Shown here: positions 24,000 through 32,433 of the stretch, in pieces
Position numbering within the stretch: the stretch's first letter is position 1
Layout of the letters: each line of letters starts with the position of its first letter
Virus record (IMG/VR): IMGVR_UViG_3300042305_001747
Span: 1 to 39,846 of that record
From: a virus
Length of the DNA: 39,846 nucleotides
Direction: 5' to 3' (one strand)
Position numbers and translations under genes: made by a program
The notes under the pieces: generated by a model
What the model was told of the DNA's origin: nothing
Seen by the model: the letters and a program-made list of their open reading frames with translations, nothing else
Database searches by the model: none

Positions 24000-24890
24000 A
24001 TGATAAGTTATATTGGAGGAAAGGCCAGAATCGGTAAATGGATTGTACCATATATACCAAATGATATAGAAACATACGTAGAGGGTTTCTCGGGTATGTT
24101 CTGGGTGTTTTTTAACATGGACTTGGATAAGTATCCAAATTTAAAAACGGTCGTTTATAACGACTATAATAGGTTAAATGCAAATCTATTTAAATGTTCA
24201 AAACAATATGATAAACTATGGGAAGAATTATCTAAATACCCATGCCAACAATTAGGTGTTGAAGATACTCCTCCTGAATATGAAAACATGTTTAATGAGT
24301 ACCAAAAAGAGGTTTTTAATAGTGATTTGGTGATTGGAGAAGAACCGAATTTTGAAATTGCTGCAAAATATGTTTATGTTTTAACTCAAGTTTTTTCTGG
24401 TTCAAAACCGGAAACATCAAAATATACGGACTATAAAGGTAAATATAGGTGTAAGGTTTTGATTTTTATGGACAAGTTAAAACACCCAAAATATAGAGAA
24501 CATCTTGACAGAATAACTTTTATCGAAAATCAAGATTTTGAAACTGTAATAGAAAAATACGACTCACCAACAACATATTTTTACATGGACCCACCGTATT
24601 GGAAAACTGAGAACTATTATTCAAATCATGTTTTTACAAGAAAAGACCACTTTAGGTTATCAAAGTCTTTATCTAATATCTCAGGTAAATTTAGTTTGTC
24701 GTATTATGAATTTGAAGACTTACATCTTTGGTACCCAACAGATGGTACCGCAATAAACTCAAAAGGACAAATGTTACTTTTCCAACCAATTAAATATAGA
24801 TGGGAACAACAAACATTTAAAAAAGCGGCAGCGGCTAAAAAAGATGGTACTCAAAATGACGGTGTTGAATTACTTATTATGAATTATTAG
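24000..24890 (+). CDS. D12-class (Dam-type) DNA N6-adenine methyltransferase
   Basis: The product is 296 residues. MISYIGGKARIGKWIVPYIP is the N-terminal SAM-binding motif of the D12 class (F/Y-x-G-x-K). VVYNDYNRLNANLF corresponds to the N-D-x-N motif, and TYFYMDPPYW is the catalytic DPPY. All key residues are intact. Phage Dam-type enzymes protect DNA from restriction or change packaging and expression signals. No restriction partner is seen nearby, so it is an orphan methylase. It has a clear host-type promoter. Confidence 0.88.
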   Translation: MISYIGGKARIGKWIVPYIPNDIETYVEGFSGMFWVFFNMDLDKYPNLKTVVYNDYNRLNANLFKCSKQYDKLWEELSKYPCQQLGVEDTPPEYENMFNEYQKEVFNSDLVIGEEPNFEIAAKYVYVLTQVFSGSKPETSKYTDYKGKYRCKVLIFMDKLKHPKYREHLDRITFIENQDFETVIEKYDSPTTYFYMDPPYWKTENYYSNHVFTRKDHFRLSKSLSNISGKFSLSYYEFEDLHLWYPTDGTAINSKGQMLLFQPIKYRWEQQTFKKAAAAKKDGTQNDGVELLIMNY

Positions 24891-24892
24891 TA

Positions 24893-25186
24893 ATGAATTT
24901 CTCTAATGAAGTATTAATCTACATACAAACACTAAAAAATTTCTTTAATACAAATGAAGAAGCAAAAGTGTATTTTTTGTCTAATTTAAATGAAAATGAA
25001 TTTTTTGACGCGATAATGAAAACTGCACAAAATAATTTTGAAAAAAATGGTGAACCAAATTTAACAGTGGAGCAGTTTGAGTTTTTAAGAAAATTATTGG
25101 TTACATTTAATAAATTAGAGGAAGAAAATCAAGAAAACTTCATATTTGATTTTAAATCAAAAAACTTTAAATTTTACTACAAATAA
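24893..25186 (+). CDS. Hypothetical acidic helical protein
   Basis: The product is 97 residues, rich in Asn, Glu and Phe, probably all-helical. It follows the methylase by two bases. The frame stops at TAA (25184-25186) but stays open for a further 30 codons of coding-like sequence (PTLLVDIYNIDEELTKVDN within it), so an extended or truncated form is possible. No known motif. Confidence 0.5.
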   Translation: MNFSNEVLIYIQTLKNFFNTNEEAKVYFLSNLNENEFFDAIMKTAQNNFEKNGEPNLTVEQFEFLRKLLVTFNKLEEENQENFIFDFKSKNFKFYYK

Positions 25187-25218
25187 AAAATAGTTGACAA
25201 ACCAACTTTACTTGTGGA

Positions 25219-25227
25219 TATTTATAA
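25219..25227 (+). promoter_or_regulatory. TATTTATAA motif upstream of thioredoxin
   Basis: Exact TATTTATAA, here 64 bases before the ATG at 25292, with TTGACA at 25194-25199 a 19-base spacer upstream. It is the only copy far enough from its gene to allow a normal leader. Confidence 0.4.
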
Positions 25228-25291
25228 CATTGACGAGGAATTAACAAAAGTAGATAATAAACAAAAAATTAAATTTTAAAAAAAACAAAAA

Positions 25292-25597
25292 ATGATTACA
25301 GTAACAGTAGACGAATTAAATGAAATGAAAAAAAATGGAGAAAAAGTACTTGTCGACTTTTTCGCCTCTTGGTGTGGACCATGTAAAATGTTATTACCAA
25401 GATTAACTGAAATGGAAACTGATTTTCCAAATGTTAAATTTGTTAAAATAGATGTTGACCAAAACAGAGAAGGTTCAATTGACTACGGAATTCGTGGTGT
25501 ACCAACCGTTCTAATTTTTAACGGTACAGAAGAACTATCGAGAACTAGTGGTGTAAGGCCCGACCAATTTTATAAAGAAATTTTAAACACCCTTTAA
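25292..25597 (+). CDS. Thioredoxin
   Basis: The product is 101 residues. FFASWCGPCKM carries the classical W-C-G-P-C redox site, and GIRGVPTVLIFNG has the conserved cis-Pro. The length is that of a complete thioredoxin with no signal peptide, so it acts in the cytoplasm. It probably supplies electrons to ribonucleotide reductase or another reductase. A glutaredoxin-like gene starts two bases after its stop, forming a redox pair. Confidence 0.92.
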   Translation: MITVTVDELNEMKKNGEKVLVDFFASWCGPCKMLLPRLTEMETDFPNVKFVKIDVDQNREGSIDYGIRGVPTVLIFNGTEELSRTSGVRPDQFYKEILNTL

Positions 25598-25598
25598 A

Positions 25599-25892
25599 AT
25601 GGCAAATCAAGTATTACTTTTTACATTAAACGGATGTGGGCATTGTAAAACTCTAAAAGAAAGATTAAACAAAGAATCCTTACCATTCACCGAAGTTGAA
25701 GTTGGTAAAAATCAAGAATTATGGAATAAAATTGTTGAACAAACAAAAAATCAATTTTTACCAGCATTCTATATCAAACAAGAAGGGACTAATAAAGGCC
25801 CATTTTTCTGTCCTGAAAAAGATTTCAAAAGTGATGATGAGGCGGTTAATATTATCAAAGGGTATATGGTAAAAAAAGAATTGGGTAATTAA
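25599..25892 (+). CDS. Glutaredoxin-like protein (CGHC)
   Basis: The product is 97 residues. LLFTLNGCGHCKTLKERLNK has a CGHC redox motif after the first strand, and FLPAFYI supplies the cis-Pro region. The fold is glutaredoxin/thioredoxin. CGHC is the motif of protein disulphide isomerases rather than the CPYC of glutaredoxin, so it may be more oxidising; without a signal peptide it remains cytoplasmic. A small palindrome (TTTTACATTGTAAAA, 25902-25916) lies past its stop. Confidence 0.8.
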   Translation: MANQVLLFTLNGCGHCKTLKERLNKESLPFTEVEVGKNQELWNKIVEQTKNQFLPAFYIKQEGTNKGPFFCPEKDFKSDDEAVNIIKGYMVKKELGN

Positions 25893-25903
25893 CTTTTCCC
25901 CTT

Positions 25904-26638
25904 TTACATTGTAAAATCATCTTTACCTAATCTTGATTTAGCGCCAAGTTGGTTAATAAACCATCCTTTATATTGACCATATACTCCTGAGAAGTGACAT
26001 GGTCCTAAGACACCAATCATTTTTTCAAAAATGTATCTATCACAATCTTTTGTTTGTGGTGATGGATACCATATATTATTATCAACAAACGCACTTCTAC
26101 TAAATGAAACCTGAGAGCCATCAACCCTACACGATGGAGAAATTGGTTCCCTATAATGATTTAATGATGATGTATTAAAACTTTTATCTGAGGGTTCTTC
26201 TACAGATTCACGATAAGTCTCAACCTCAGGATTAAAAAATTTAACATGAGAGTAACACCATGATTTATCTGAATTTTCATTGTAAAACTTATTTAAGTTG
26301 GTTAGATAATCAGGAAACAACGCATCATCATCACACATAACAATAACGTAATTCGCGTCACTTTCTTGAATTGCTCGATTCATATATGCACCATGAATAC
26401 TACCACCTTGTCTTTTTTTATCTTCTGCGGTGTTGTTAATATAATAAAAAGTAAATTTATCAATGATTGAGGAGCAAACCTCTCTAACCACCTCTTCACC
26501 TTTATTAATTGACCCATCATCAATGAACCTAACTTCAAAATTTTTATAATTCAATTCCATAATCGAATTAAGGGCGTTTAAAACAATTTTTGGTCGTTCA
26601 TAATAAACCAATATGATTAAAAATTTATTCGTTTTCAT
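25904..26638 (-). CDS. GT-A family 2 glycosyltransferase
   Basis: The product is 244 residues. FLIILVYYERPKIVLNALNS is the first strand of GT2 folds; NFEVRFIDDGS and VIVMCDDDALFPDYL give the nucleotide- and metal-binding Asp residues (D-x-D type). The start at 26638 (MKTNKFL) was chosen because the longer frame would read deep into the SDR gene; it overlaps that gene's end by 14 bases. It is the last gene of the minus-strand glycan operon. Donor and acceptor sugars cannot be told. Confidence 0.8.
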   Translation of the reverse strand: MKTNKFLIILVYYERPKIVLNALNSIMELNYKNFEVRFIDDGSINKGEEVVREVCSSIIDKFTFYYINNTAEDKKRQGGSIHGAYMNRAIQESDANYVIVMCDDDALFPDYLTNLNKFYNENSDKSWCYSHVKFFNPEVETYRESVEEPSDKSFNTSSLNHYREPISPSCRVDGSQVSFSRSAFVDNNIWYPSPQTKDCDRYIFEKMIGVLGPCHFSGVYGQYKGWFINQLGAKSRLGKDDFTM

Positions 26639-27269
26639 ATGCACCAGTAATAGATAAATTAGTTCCGTTAATATATTCGGTTTCAATGATTGTCGACACT
26701 AAGTTTGACATTTCACTAACCATACCAAGTCTTTTAAGAGGTATCATTTTTAAAACATTTGATAATACTTCTTGAGGTACTTTTTCCGTTAAGCCACCAT
26801 CAAAATACCCTAATTGAATTGAGTTTGATGTGATTCCGTATTTAGAATTTTCTAACGAATATGTTCTGATTAGATTATCACAAAAAGACTTAGATGCCGA
26901 ATATATTCCTGTACCTCTAATTGGGTTTTTAGATAAGACCGATGAAATGTAAATCACCCTACCAAATTTTTTTTCTCTCATTTTTTCAGTAGAATGTCTT
27001 AATACATTTAAGAAACCAAAAATATTTACACCAACCTGTTCCGTAACCATTTCATTTGTTTGTTTATGAATTAACCCATCGTAGTTTTTGACCGATAGGT
27101 AAATAATAATATCAAAATCAATAGACTCCAAAAATTTTTTAACCCTAACTTCATCAGTCACATCGCATGTTTTCGAACCGATAGATATACATTCATATCT
27201 TTCACTAAGATATTCTTGCAATTTAGAACCTAAACCTCCGGTTCCACCAAATAATAAGATTTTTTTCAT
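26625..27269 (-). CDS. Short-chain dehydrogenase/reductase
   Basis: The product is 214 residues. ILLFGGTGGLGSKL is the NAD(P)-binding glycine motif, VIYISSVLSK holds the catalytic Ser, and GIYSASKSFCD is the Y-x3-K site. It is a classical SDR at nearly full length. Its place among glycosyltransferases suggests reduction or epimerisation of a sugar or acyl group for the same glycan. It ends one base before the preceding PhyH-like gene. Confidence 0.85.
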   Translation of the reverse strand: MKKILLFGGTGGLGSKLQEYLSERYECISIGSKTCDVTDEVRVKKFLESIDFDIIIYLSVKNYDGLIHKQTNEMVTEQVGVNIFGFLNVLRHSTEKMREKKFGRVIYISSVLSKNPIRGTGIYSASKSFCDNLIRTYSLENSKYGITSNSIQLGYFDGGLTEKVPQEVLSNVLKMIPLKRLGMVSEMSNLVSTIIETEYINGTNLSITGAYENE

Positions 27270-28151
27270 TTATTTATTGTGTTTATATTCTCTTATGTTT
27301 TTTTCTGTAATGTTCTTTTTTGAAAATTCACCTTTCCATGCTTCTGAAAACATTGGTGAATAGTACACATCACAATCGTCATAGTAATAATGAGTTACCT
27401 GTGAGTAACGAGTACTATTCGGGTCTCTAATAACGTCGCCACCATGAATTAAATTTGATACCCATAAAAGTGCTTGACCTTTTTTACAAATTAAAGGTTT
27501 AACTTCCAATTTTTGAACATCAACTAATTGTCTAATAAATTCTTCATATTCTGAATAACTATCGAATTGTTTACCATACTCAGGAACTTTAATTTTTAGG
27601 TCGTAAAAATCAAATATTGGTAGCTTATGTGAACCCGGTACATAGAGTAATGAACCGTTTTGGTCCGTCATATCTTCTAATGCAACCCAAACCGCCGTTA
27701 ACCATCTATGTGGCATGGAATCAAAATGTATTAAATCACTATGTAGTGGTTGATTTGAACCATAATTAAAGGTTATTGTTTGAAATGGGTACGGTTCTCT
27801 CTTATAAAATAACCTAAGAATATCCATAACAATAGGATTTAAAGAAAGAGATTGTAACATTTCACTTTCTTTCCAACCTTCAAATATTCTTTTACCTTTA
27901 GAATAATGATACCCATCCGCTTGGGTAACCACTGTATCTTGTTCATTTAATCTATCAATTTCTTTTTTAAAGTTATCTATTTGTTCATCGGTCAAACCCA
28001 AATCTAAAACGATATAACCATCTCGGTTAAGTTTATACGCTAATTCTTTTTGTTCTTCGGTTAAATCCTGATGTTTAATTAATTCATTAAAAAATGGGGA
28101 TTCAAACCACGGCCAATTCATCGCCTCGGAATCTTGTTTATAATTTTTCAT
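27270..28151 (-). CDS. PhyH-like Fe(II)/2-oxoglutarate dioxygenase
   Basis: The product is 293 residues. QPLHSDLIHFDS supplies the H-x-D of the metal-binding facial triad, and NLIHGGDVIRDPNSTRYSQV the distal His and the Arg/Ser that bind 2-oxoglutarate. GSLLYVPGSHKLP is a hallmark of the phytanoyl-CoA dioxygenase family. Such enzymes hydroxylate lipids, amino acids or sugars. Within this cassette a hydroxylation of a glycan or its acyl group is likely, but the substrate is not evident. Confidence 0.85.
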   Translation of the reverse strand: MKNYKQDSEAMNWPWFESPFFNELIKHQDLTEEQKELAYKLNRDGYIVLDLGLTDEQIDNFKKEIDRLNEQDTVVTQADGYHYSKGKRIFEGWKESEMLQSLSLNPIVMDILRLFYKREPYPFQTITFNYGSNQPLHSDLIHFDSMPHRWLTAVWVALEDMTDQNGSLLYVPGSHKLPIFDFYDLKIKVPEYGKQFDSYSEYEEFIRQLVDVQKLEVKPLICKKGQALLWVSNLIHGGDVIRDPNSTRYSQVTHYYYDDCDVYYSPMFSEAWKGEFSKKNITEKNIREYKHNK

Positions 28152-28153
28152 TT

Positions 28154-28912
28154 TTAAAAACCTACTTTATAAATTATTTCTAATTCTTCGTTATTTTTTA
28201 CATAATTATTTTTTTGACCTGCATGAGATTGGAAATTTAAACAATATGGAGAATATGACGGGTGATTTTTAATTTCCATACCTAACCTAACAAATCTATT
28301 AGTAAAATCAATTTCATATTTTTCAAGTTTATCATATCCATCATTTAAACTTGATGTCATATTTAAAAAATTTTTAATTTCATCAATCGACCTTGATTGT
28401 AAAAATTTATTAGTTGAAGTTAATCCACAACCACCACCAGAGTGTTTCGGGTGAAATGAAATTGACATTGGAGCCAATGAAACAAATCCTAAATTATCAT
28501 CACTATCTAAAAAGTCAATGAAATCTTTCATATATTCGTTCTTATAAACTAAAACATCGTCTTCACAAAAAAACCAATAATCATAGTCGTTTTTGTATTT
28601 TAAAAACATATCATAATAACCTCCAAAAGAACCTCCTTTATTGTCTCTACTCTCCACAATAATTTTACCGTTTTTTGTTTCAACATTGTGATATGAATTT
28701 AATATATTGTTACTTTCAATATTGTTGCAATTATTGTTAACAATAATAACATCTGTCGGTACACCATTTTCAATATTGAGTTCGTTTTCAATCATTAGTT
28801 TTAAAAACTCAATTACGTTTTGTGGTGTATTGTAAACCGACCTTCTGTTACCAAAATATGTGCAAATAATCTTTGCACATGTTTTATTTTTGTTTGATGA
28901 AATTTGGGTCAT
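28154..28912 (-). CDS. GT-A-like glycosyltransferase
   Basis: The product is 252 residues. DVIIVNNNCNN, IIVESRDNKGGSFGGYYDMF and YWFFCEDDVLVYKNEYM match the pattern of GT-A glycosyltransferases (second strand, donor contact and the D-x-D-like EDD motif). HPSYSPYCLNFQSH near the end may carry a second metal or acceptor contact. It overlaps the acetyltransferase gene by 29 bases. The family fit is by motif only; the sugar is unknown. Confidence 0.65.
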   Translation of the reverse strand: MTQISSNKNKTCAKIICTYFGNRRSVYNTPQNVIEFLKLMIENELNIENGVPTDVIIVNNNCNNIESNNILNSYHNVETKNGKIIVESRDNKGGSFGGYYDMFLKYKNDYDYWFFCEDDVLVYKNEYMKDFIDFLDSDDNLGFVSLAPMSISFHPKHSGGGCGLTSTNKFLQSRSIDEIKNFLNMTSSLNDGYDKLEKYEIDFTNRFVRLGMEIKNHPSYSPYCLNFQSHAGQKNNYVKNNEELEIIYKVGF

Positions 28913-29450
28913 TTGATAATTTAATTACGTTTTCCTTATTTCTGGATTTATGAAATTTTAAAGGATTACCAATATACACCGACCATTCGTTTAATTCCGA
29001 TTTTGAATAAACAAAACTACTGGCACCAATTGTACAACCTTCAGGGAAAGTTACACCTGGTAAAACAACAACGTCTGAGGCGATTCCCGAATAATTTTCA
29101 AATTTGATATCACCCCTAAAGATTTTATTGTTACCCCAAAATTCATTTACGGGTCCAAAATCACCACTGTAATCTTCGGATGCGCAAAATAACTTTGAAC
29201 CATAACCAATAAAATTCCATTTTCCTAGTGTTATTTTATGTTGTGTACCACCACCTAAAACAGCATGTGAACATATCTGAGCATATTCCCCAACTTCTAA
29301 TGCGGTGGTTATTAAACAAAATGGGTCTATTCTTACATTATCACCCAAATAAACATTTTTTGGATTTGTGAATATTACATTGTGACCAATAAAGACATTA
29401 CTACCACAATAACCCAAATCCTTTTTTATTTCTTCATTCCATCCAACCAT
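28884..29450 (-). CDS. Hexapeptide-repeat O/N-acyltransferase
   Basis: The product is 188 residues. Repeating V/I-x-x-G-x-x units (NVFIGHNVIF, VYLGDNVRID, VVVLPGVTFPEGCTIGASSF) form a left-handed beta-helix as in WbbJ/NeuD/maltose acetyltransferases. CSHAVLGGGTQHKITLG includes the likely active-site His. It would acetylate a sugar, plausibly the amino group made by the DegT aminotransferase encoded just upstream, which is a standard pairing in N-acetylated deoxy-amino-sugar pathways. Confidence 0.82.
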   Translation of the reverse strand: MVGWNEEIKKDLGYCGSNVFIGHNVIFTNPKNVYLGDNVRIDPFCLITTALEVGEYAQICSHAVLGGGTQHKITLGKWNFIGYGSKLFCASEDYSGDFGPVNEFWGNNKIFRGDIKFENYSGIASDVVVLPGVTFPEGCTIGASSFVYSKSELNEWSVYIGNPLKFHKSRNKENVIKLSNDPNFIKQK

Positions 29451-29462
29451 ATCATTACTATT

Positions 29463-30611
29463 TTACCATCCCTTTTTAATACAATCCACAATATATTCTC
29501 TTTGTTCTTCGGTAACCCACCAACCAACAGGTATAGAAACCACTTTACCGATTATTTTATCTAACGTTGGTAATGGAGAATTATAATTTTGCACACAACT
29601 ATGTTTATCATTTCTTTCATGTACTTGAGATACGACTATATTACATTCTTTCATCCATCTATAAAATCCTTCCCTATTTTCAACTAACATACTATAAATC
29701 CAAAATGCAGATTCGTGACCCTCATGTCTTGTTAATGTTGTTAACCCATTAATATTATTTAAATTTTCATCATAAAATTTCGCGTTAGATTGGTGGGTGT
29801 CAACTATATTTTTTACATGTTTTAGATTTTCAATACCAACCGTTGCACAAACATCATTCATATGGAATTTAAACCCCCATTCTTGAATATCGGCTTCACA
29901 CCTAAAATCTTTTCTATTAGAGTTTCTATCAATACCATACCATCTTAATAACTTCGCTCTTTCATAAAGTTCTTTGTGAGGTAGTAATAATAAACCACCA
30001 TCAATTGAGGTTATGTGTTTAATTGCTTGCAAACTATACATCACCATATTTCCATGGTTACCCAAACGTTTTCCTTTATACTTTGAACCGAATGAATGTG
30101 CCCCATCTTCAATAACCGCCGGTTTAAAACCATATAATTCAAAACATCTATTTTGAATTTCTTTGATTTTATCCAAATCATTTGGATACCCACCCCAATG
30201 GACTAACATGATTATTTTAGTTTTGGGTGATAATTTTCTCATTAAATCATCTAAATCTATATTTAAAGTAGATGGGTCAATATCTACCCATTTTATTTTC
30301 AAATTATTAGCTAAAGTTGGAAAATTTGAAGCAGTACAGGTTAACGATGTTGATAAAACTTCATCACCATTTTCAAGACCCGGCCATTTATCTGTTTTGT
30401 TTTTTAATAAGTGTAAGGCCAAATGTAGACCACTGGTACCTGAGTTTAACGTTACCACGTAATCTCTATCAAAGTAATTTTTTAAGTCGTTTTCAAATTT
30501 TTCAACTTTTTCACCTTGACCTATATACCCACTATTTAGTACTTTTGTAACTTCAGATGAAGCGGTTTCTGACATAAACACTTTAAATAGTTGAATCATT
30601 TCTTTTTGCAT
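29463..30611 (-). CDS. DegT/DnrJ/EryC1/StrS-family aminotransferase
   Basis: The product is 382 residues, the normal family length. GYIGQGEKVEKFENDL and VVTLNSGTSGLHLALHLL are typical N-terminal motifs. IEDGAHSFGSKYKG contains the PLP-contacting Asp, and YSLQAIKHITSIDGGLLL the Lys that binds PLP. Members aminate nucleotide-linked keto-sugars (for example perosamine or bacillosamine type). No sugar nucleotidyltransferase or 4,6-dehydratase is present in the window, so the phage would depend on host intermediates or on genes outside it. Confidence 0.9.
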   Translation of the reverse strand: MQKEMIQLFKVFMSETASSEVTKVLNSGYIGQGEKVEKFENDLKNYFDRDYVVTLNSGTSGLHLALHLLKNKTDKWPGLENGDEVLSTSLTCTASNFPTLANNLKIKWVDIDPSTLNIDLDDLMRKLSPKTKIIMLVHWGGYPNDLDKIKEIQNRCFELYGFKPAVIEDGAHSFGSKYKGKRLGNHGNMVMYSLQAIKHITSIDGGLLLLPHKELYERAKLLRWYGIDRNSNRKDFRCEADIQEWGFKFHMNDVCATVGIENLKHVKNIVDTHQSNAKFYDENLNNINGLTTLTRHEGHESAFWIYSMLVENREGFYRWMKECNIVVSQVHERNDKHSCVQNYNSPLPTLDKIIGKVVSIPVGWWVTEEQREYIVDCIKKGW

Positions 30612-30616
30612 ATTTT

Positions 30617-32125
30617 TTAATTTAAAATAACAATATTTTTTATTTTTTTCAAGTTTTGTTTTATAAAAGGTTCTAACCTTTCTTTGAAATCACTTGACAT
30701 CTTTTTATTTTTTTCTTCATGGTCATTTCTTGATTGTGATTCGTAGTGGTATGCCACTGATTTACCAGATATAAAATTTTTATAACCAAAAATTTCACAT
30801 TTTAAATTTAATTCAACATCTTCAAAACATTCAATATAATTTTCATTAAACATGTCACATTTTTCAAATACTTTTTTATGAATCATCATAAAACCTCCAG
30901 TATTACCAATTACGTTTTTTGTGTTTGTTGTATAATTGTAATAAGAATTAAAACCATGGTGAGTTATCCTAACATTATTTATTTTCTCTAATCCAATTAA
31001 AACACCATCATGTTGAACAGTATTGTCTCCGAAATGAAGTCTGGCACCAACAGTACCAACATTTTTATTTTCTTTAAAAATCAACAACATGTTATAAATC
31101 ACGTTGTTTAATAATTTAATATCGTTATTACAAAATAAAAGGAATTCATAATTATTTGAAATGTAATTTTTCACAACGTCATTATTAATCTTTGCAAAAT
31201 TGTAGTAATCATATTCAATTAGTTTTATATCACCTAATGTTAAAATATTTTCTTTTATCCATTTTTTTTCATCATCAGTTGAACCTGTGTCAGCAATGAA
31301 TATGGTAAATAGGGTAGAATTACAATGGTCATAAAATGATTTTATACAATCGTGCAACATCTCAACTTTTCCTTTGGTTGGGATAATTACAGCAACTTTT
31401 CCAATGTTTTTTAATGGTTTTTCTTTGACATTTTCAACATAAATTTTTTCAGGTTTCAAATCTAATGGTAGTTTATTTCCCCATTTTTGTAAAAATCTTT
31501 CTTTAGATTCAAAAAATTCTTGGTTTGGTTGACCAACTGATTGGTGAGTAATTTCAAATGAAGATGTAACACCAATTTTAACACCGTCTAAATAATTCGG
31601 TAAACAAAACGAATGGTCATAAAAATGAAATTTACCAATTGTTTCATCAAAAGAATGTTTGATTTTTGTTTTATTAAATGATATAAATAAACCATCAATT
31701 GTAACAACGGGAATTAATTCGGGCAATTTAGTTGAATATCGACTTAACCATTTTTTTTGACCTTCTGGTTGATGGTAAACTTGTCCAACCATTGTTTGTT
31801 GCATACGTTCCCAATAAACACCGGATTCAGGAAAATAACAAGAGCCAGCTTTACCTATAATACCATAATCACTGTTTGATTCAAAATCTTTAAGTATTTT
31901 TACACCCCACCCTGTTTCTAGTTTAATATCATTGTGGACACATACAATGATTTCATATTTAGACTCACTAATTCCTCTGTTATAAATTTCTGCAAGTGAA
32001 TATTGGTTAAAATTTTCGTATTCAAGAATTTCAAAATTTTTAATACCAATAGTTTTTGTTAAATGGTCTTTAAAAGTTTTATTATAGTTCGTGTCTTTGT
32101 GTGTTGAGTAGATTATTGTTATCAT
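30617..32125 (-). CDS. Bifunctional-looking two-domain GT2 glycosyltransferase
   Basis: The product is 502 residues with two GT-A-like halves. The first (residues 1-220) has ITIIYSTHKD and IIVCVHNDIKLETGW. The second (from about 240) has VAVIIPTKGKVEMLHDCIKS, FIADTGSTDD and LLFCNNDIKLLNN, then FMMIHKKVFEKCDMFNENYI and CFEDVELNLKCEIFGYK, the acceptor and ED motifs. Two active sites could add alternating or successive sugars. It is the first gene of the minus-strand operon and has a TATATTTG box just upstream. Confidence 0.82.
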   Translation of the reverse strand: MITIIYSTHKDTNYNKTFKDHLTKTIGIKNFEILEYENFNQYSLAEIYNRGISESKYEIIVCVHNDIKLETGWGVKILKDFESNSDYGIIGKAGSCYFPESGVYWERMQQTMVGQVYHQPEGQKKWLSRYSTKLPELIPVVTIDGLFISFNKTKIKHSFDETIGKFHFYDHSFCLPNYLDGVKIGVTSSFEITHQSVGQPNQEFFESKERFLQKWGNKLPLDLKPEKIYVENVKEKPLKNIGKVAVIIPTKGKVEMLHDCIKSFYDHCNSTLFTIFIADTGSTDDEKKWIKENILTLGDIKLIEYDYYNFAKINNDVVKNYISNNYEFLLFCNNDIKLLNNVIYNMLLIFKENKNVGTVGARLHFGDNTVQHDGVLIGLEKINNVRITHHGFNSYYNYTTNTKNVIGNTGGFMMIHKKVFEKCDMFNENYIECFEDVELNLKCEIFGYKNFISGKSVAYHYESQSRNDHEEKNKKMSSDFKERLEPFIKQNLKKIKNIVILN

Positions 32126-32139
32126 AATTTTTTTTTTAA

Positions 32140-32147
32140 CAAATATA
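32140..32147 (-). promoter_or_regulatory. Candidate -7 box of the glycan operon
   Basis: TATATTTG on the minus strand, an exact Bacteroidota -7 consensus, 14 bases before the ATG of the two-domain glycosyltransferase. No good TTTG was found at the -33 position, so readthrough from the upstream minus-strand genes may also feed the operon. Confidence 0.45.
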
Positions 32148-32158
32148 CAGAATAAAAT

Positions 32159-32359
32159 TTAAAATTTAGAACCTTTGGTTACCAACTCATTGTGGTTATC
32201 AATTTCCTTTTTAAATTCTTCTTTATTGATGTATAAATCGAGGGCCCTATTTACCAATTTTTGGAAATTTATTCTAGCACCCATACTTTTTGCTTTAAAT
32301 CTATCATAAATGTCGTCAATCACAATGACGCTAGTTAATTTTGTTTGATATTTTGGCAT
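32159..32359 (-). CDS. Ribbon-helix-helix (Arc/MetJ-type) DNA-binding protein
   Basis: The product is 66 residues. KLTSVIVIDDIYDRFKAKSM followed by INFQKLVNRALDLYI has the RHH layout: a short beta-strand with alternating residues, helix, turn (GARIN), helix. Such dimers bind tandem short operator repeats. Three perfect 8-bp repeats lie directly upstream, so autoregulation is plausible. Its position just upstream of the glycan operon suggests it may control that operon too, but this is inference. Confidence 0.72.
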   Translation of the reverse strand: MPKYQTKLTSVIVIDDIYDRFKAKSMGARINFQKLVNRALDLYINKEEFKKEIDNHNELVTKGSKF

Positions 32360-32361
32360 GA

Positions 32362-32385
32362 TTATATATTTATATATTTATATAT
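32362..32385 (-). promoter_or_regulatory. Three tandem 8-bp TTATATAT repeats, candidate RHH operator
   Basis: TTATATAT occurs three times head to tail at 32362-32369, 32370-32377 and 32378-32385, directly before the RHH gene's ATG. Tandem 8-bp boxes are how MetJ-type RHH dimers bind DNA. The AT richness of the region lowers the weight of the repeat. Confidence 0.45.
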
Positions 32386-32400
32386 ATATTTTTAATAATT

Positions 32401-32433
32401 AAAAAAAAATTACACTTTTATGTGCAATTTTTA
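32401..32433 (-). terminator. Intrinsic terminator after the Cys-rich small gene
   Basis: ATTACAC and GTGCAAT pair around TTTTAT with one mismatch, extended by an A run on one side and a T run on the other, so it ends in U-rich sequence in the minus direction. It overlaps the stop of the 32431-32619 gene and would separate it from the RHH gene. Confidence 0.6.
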
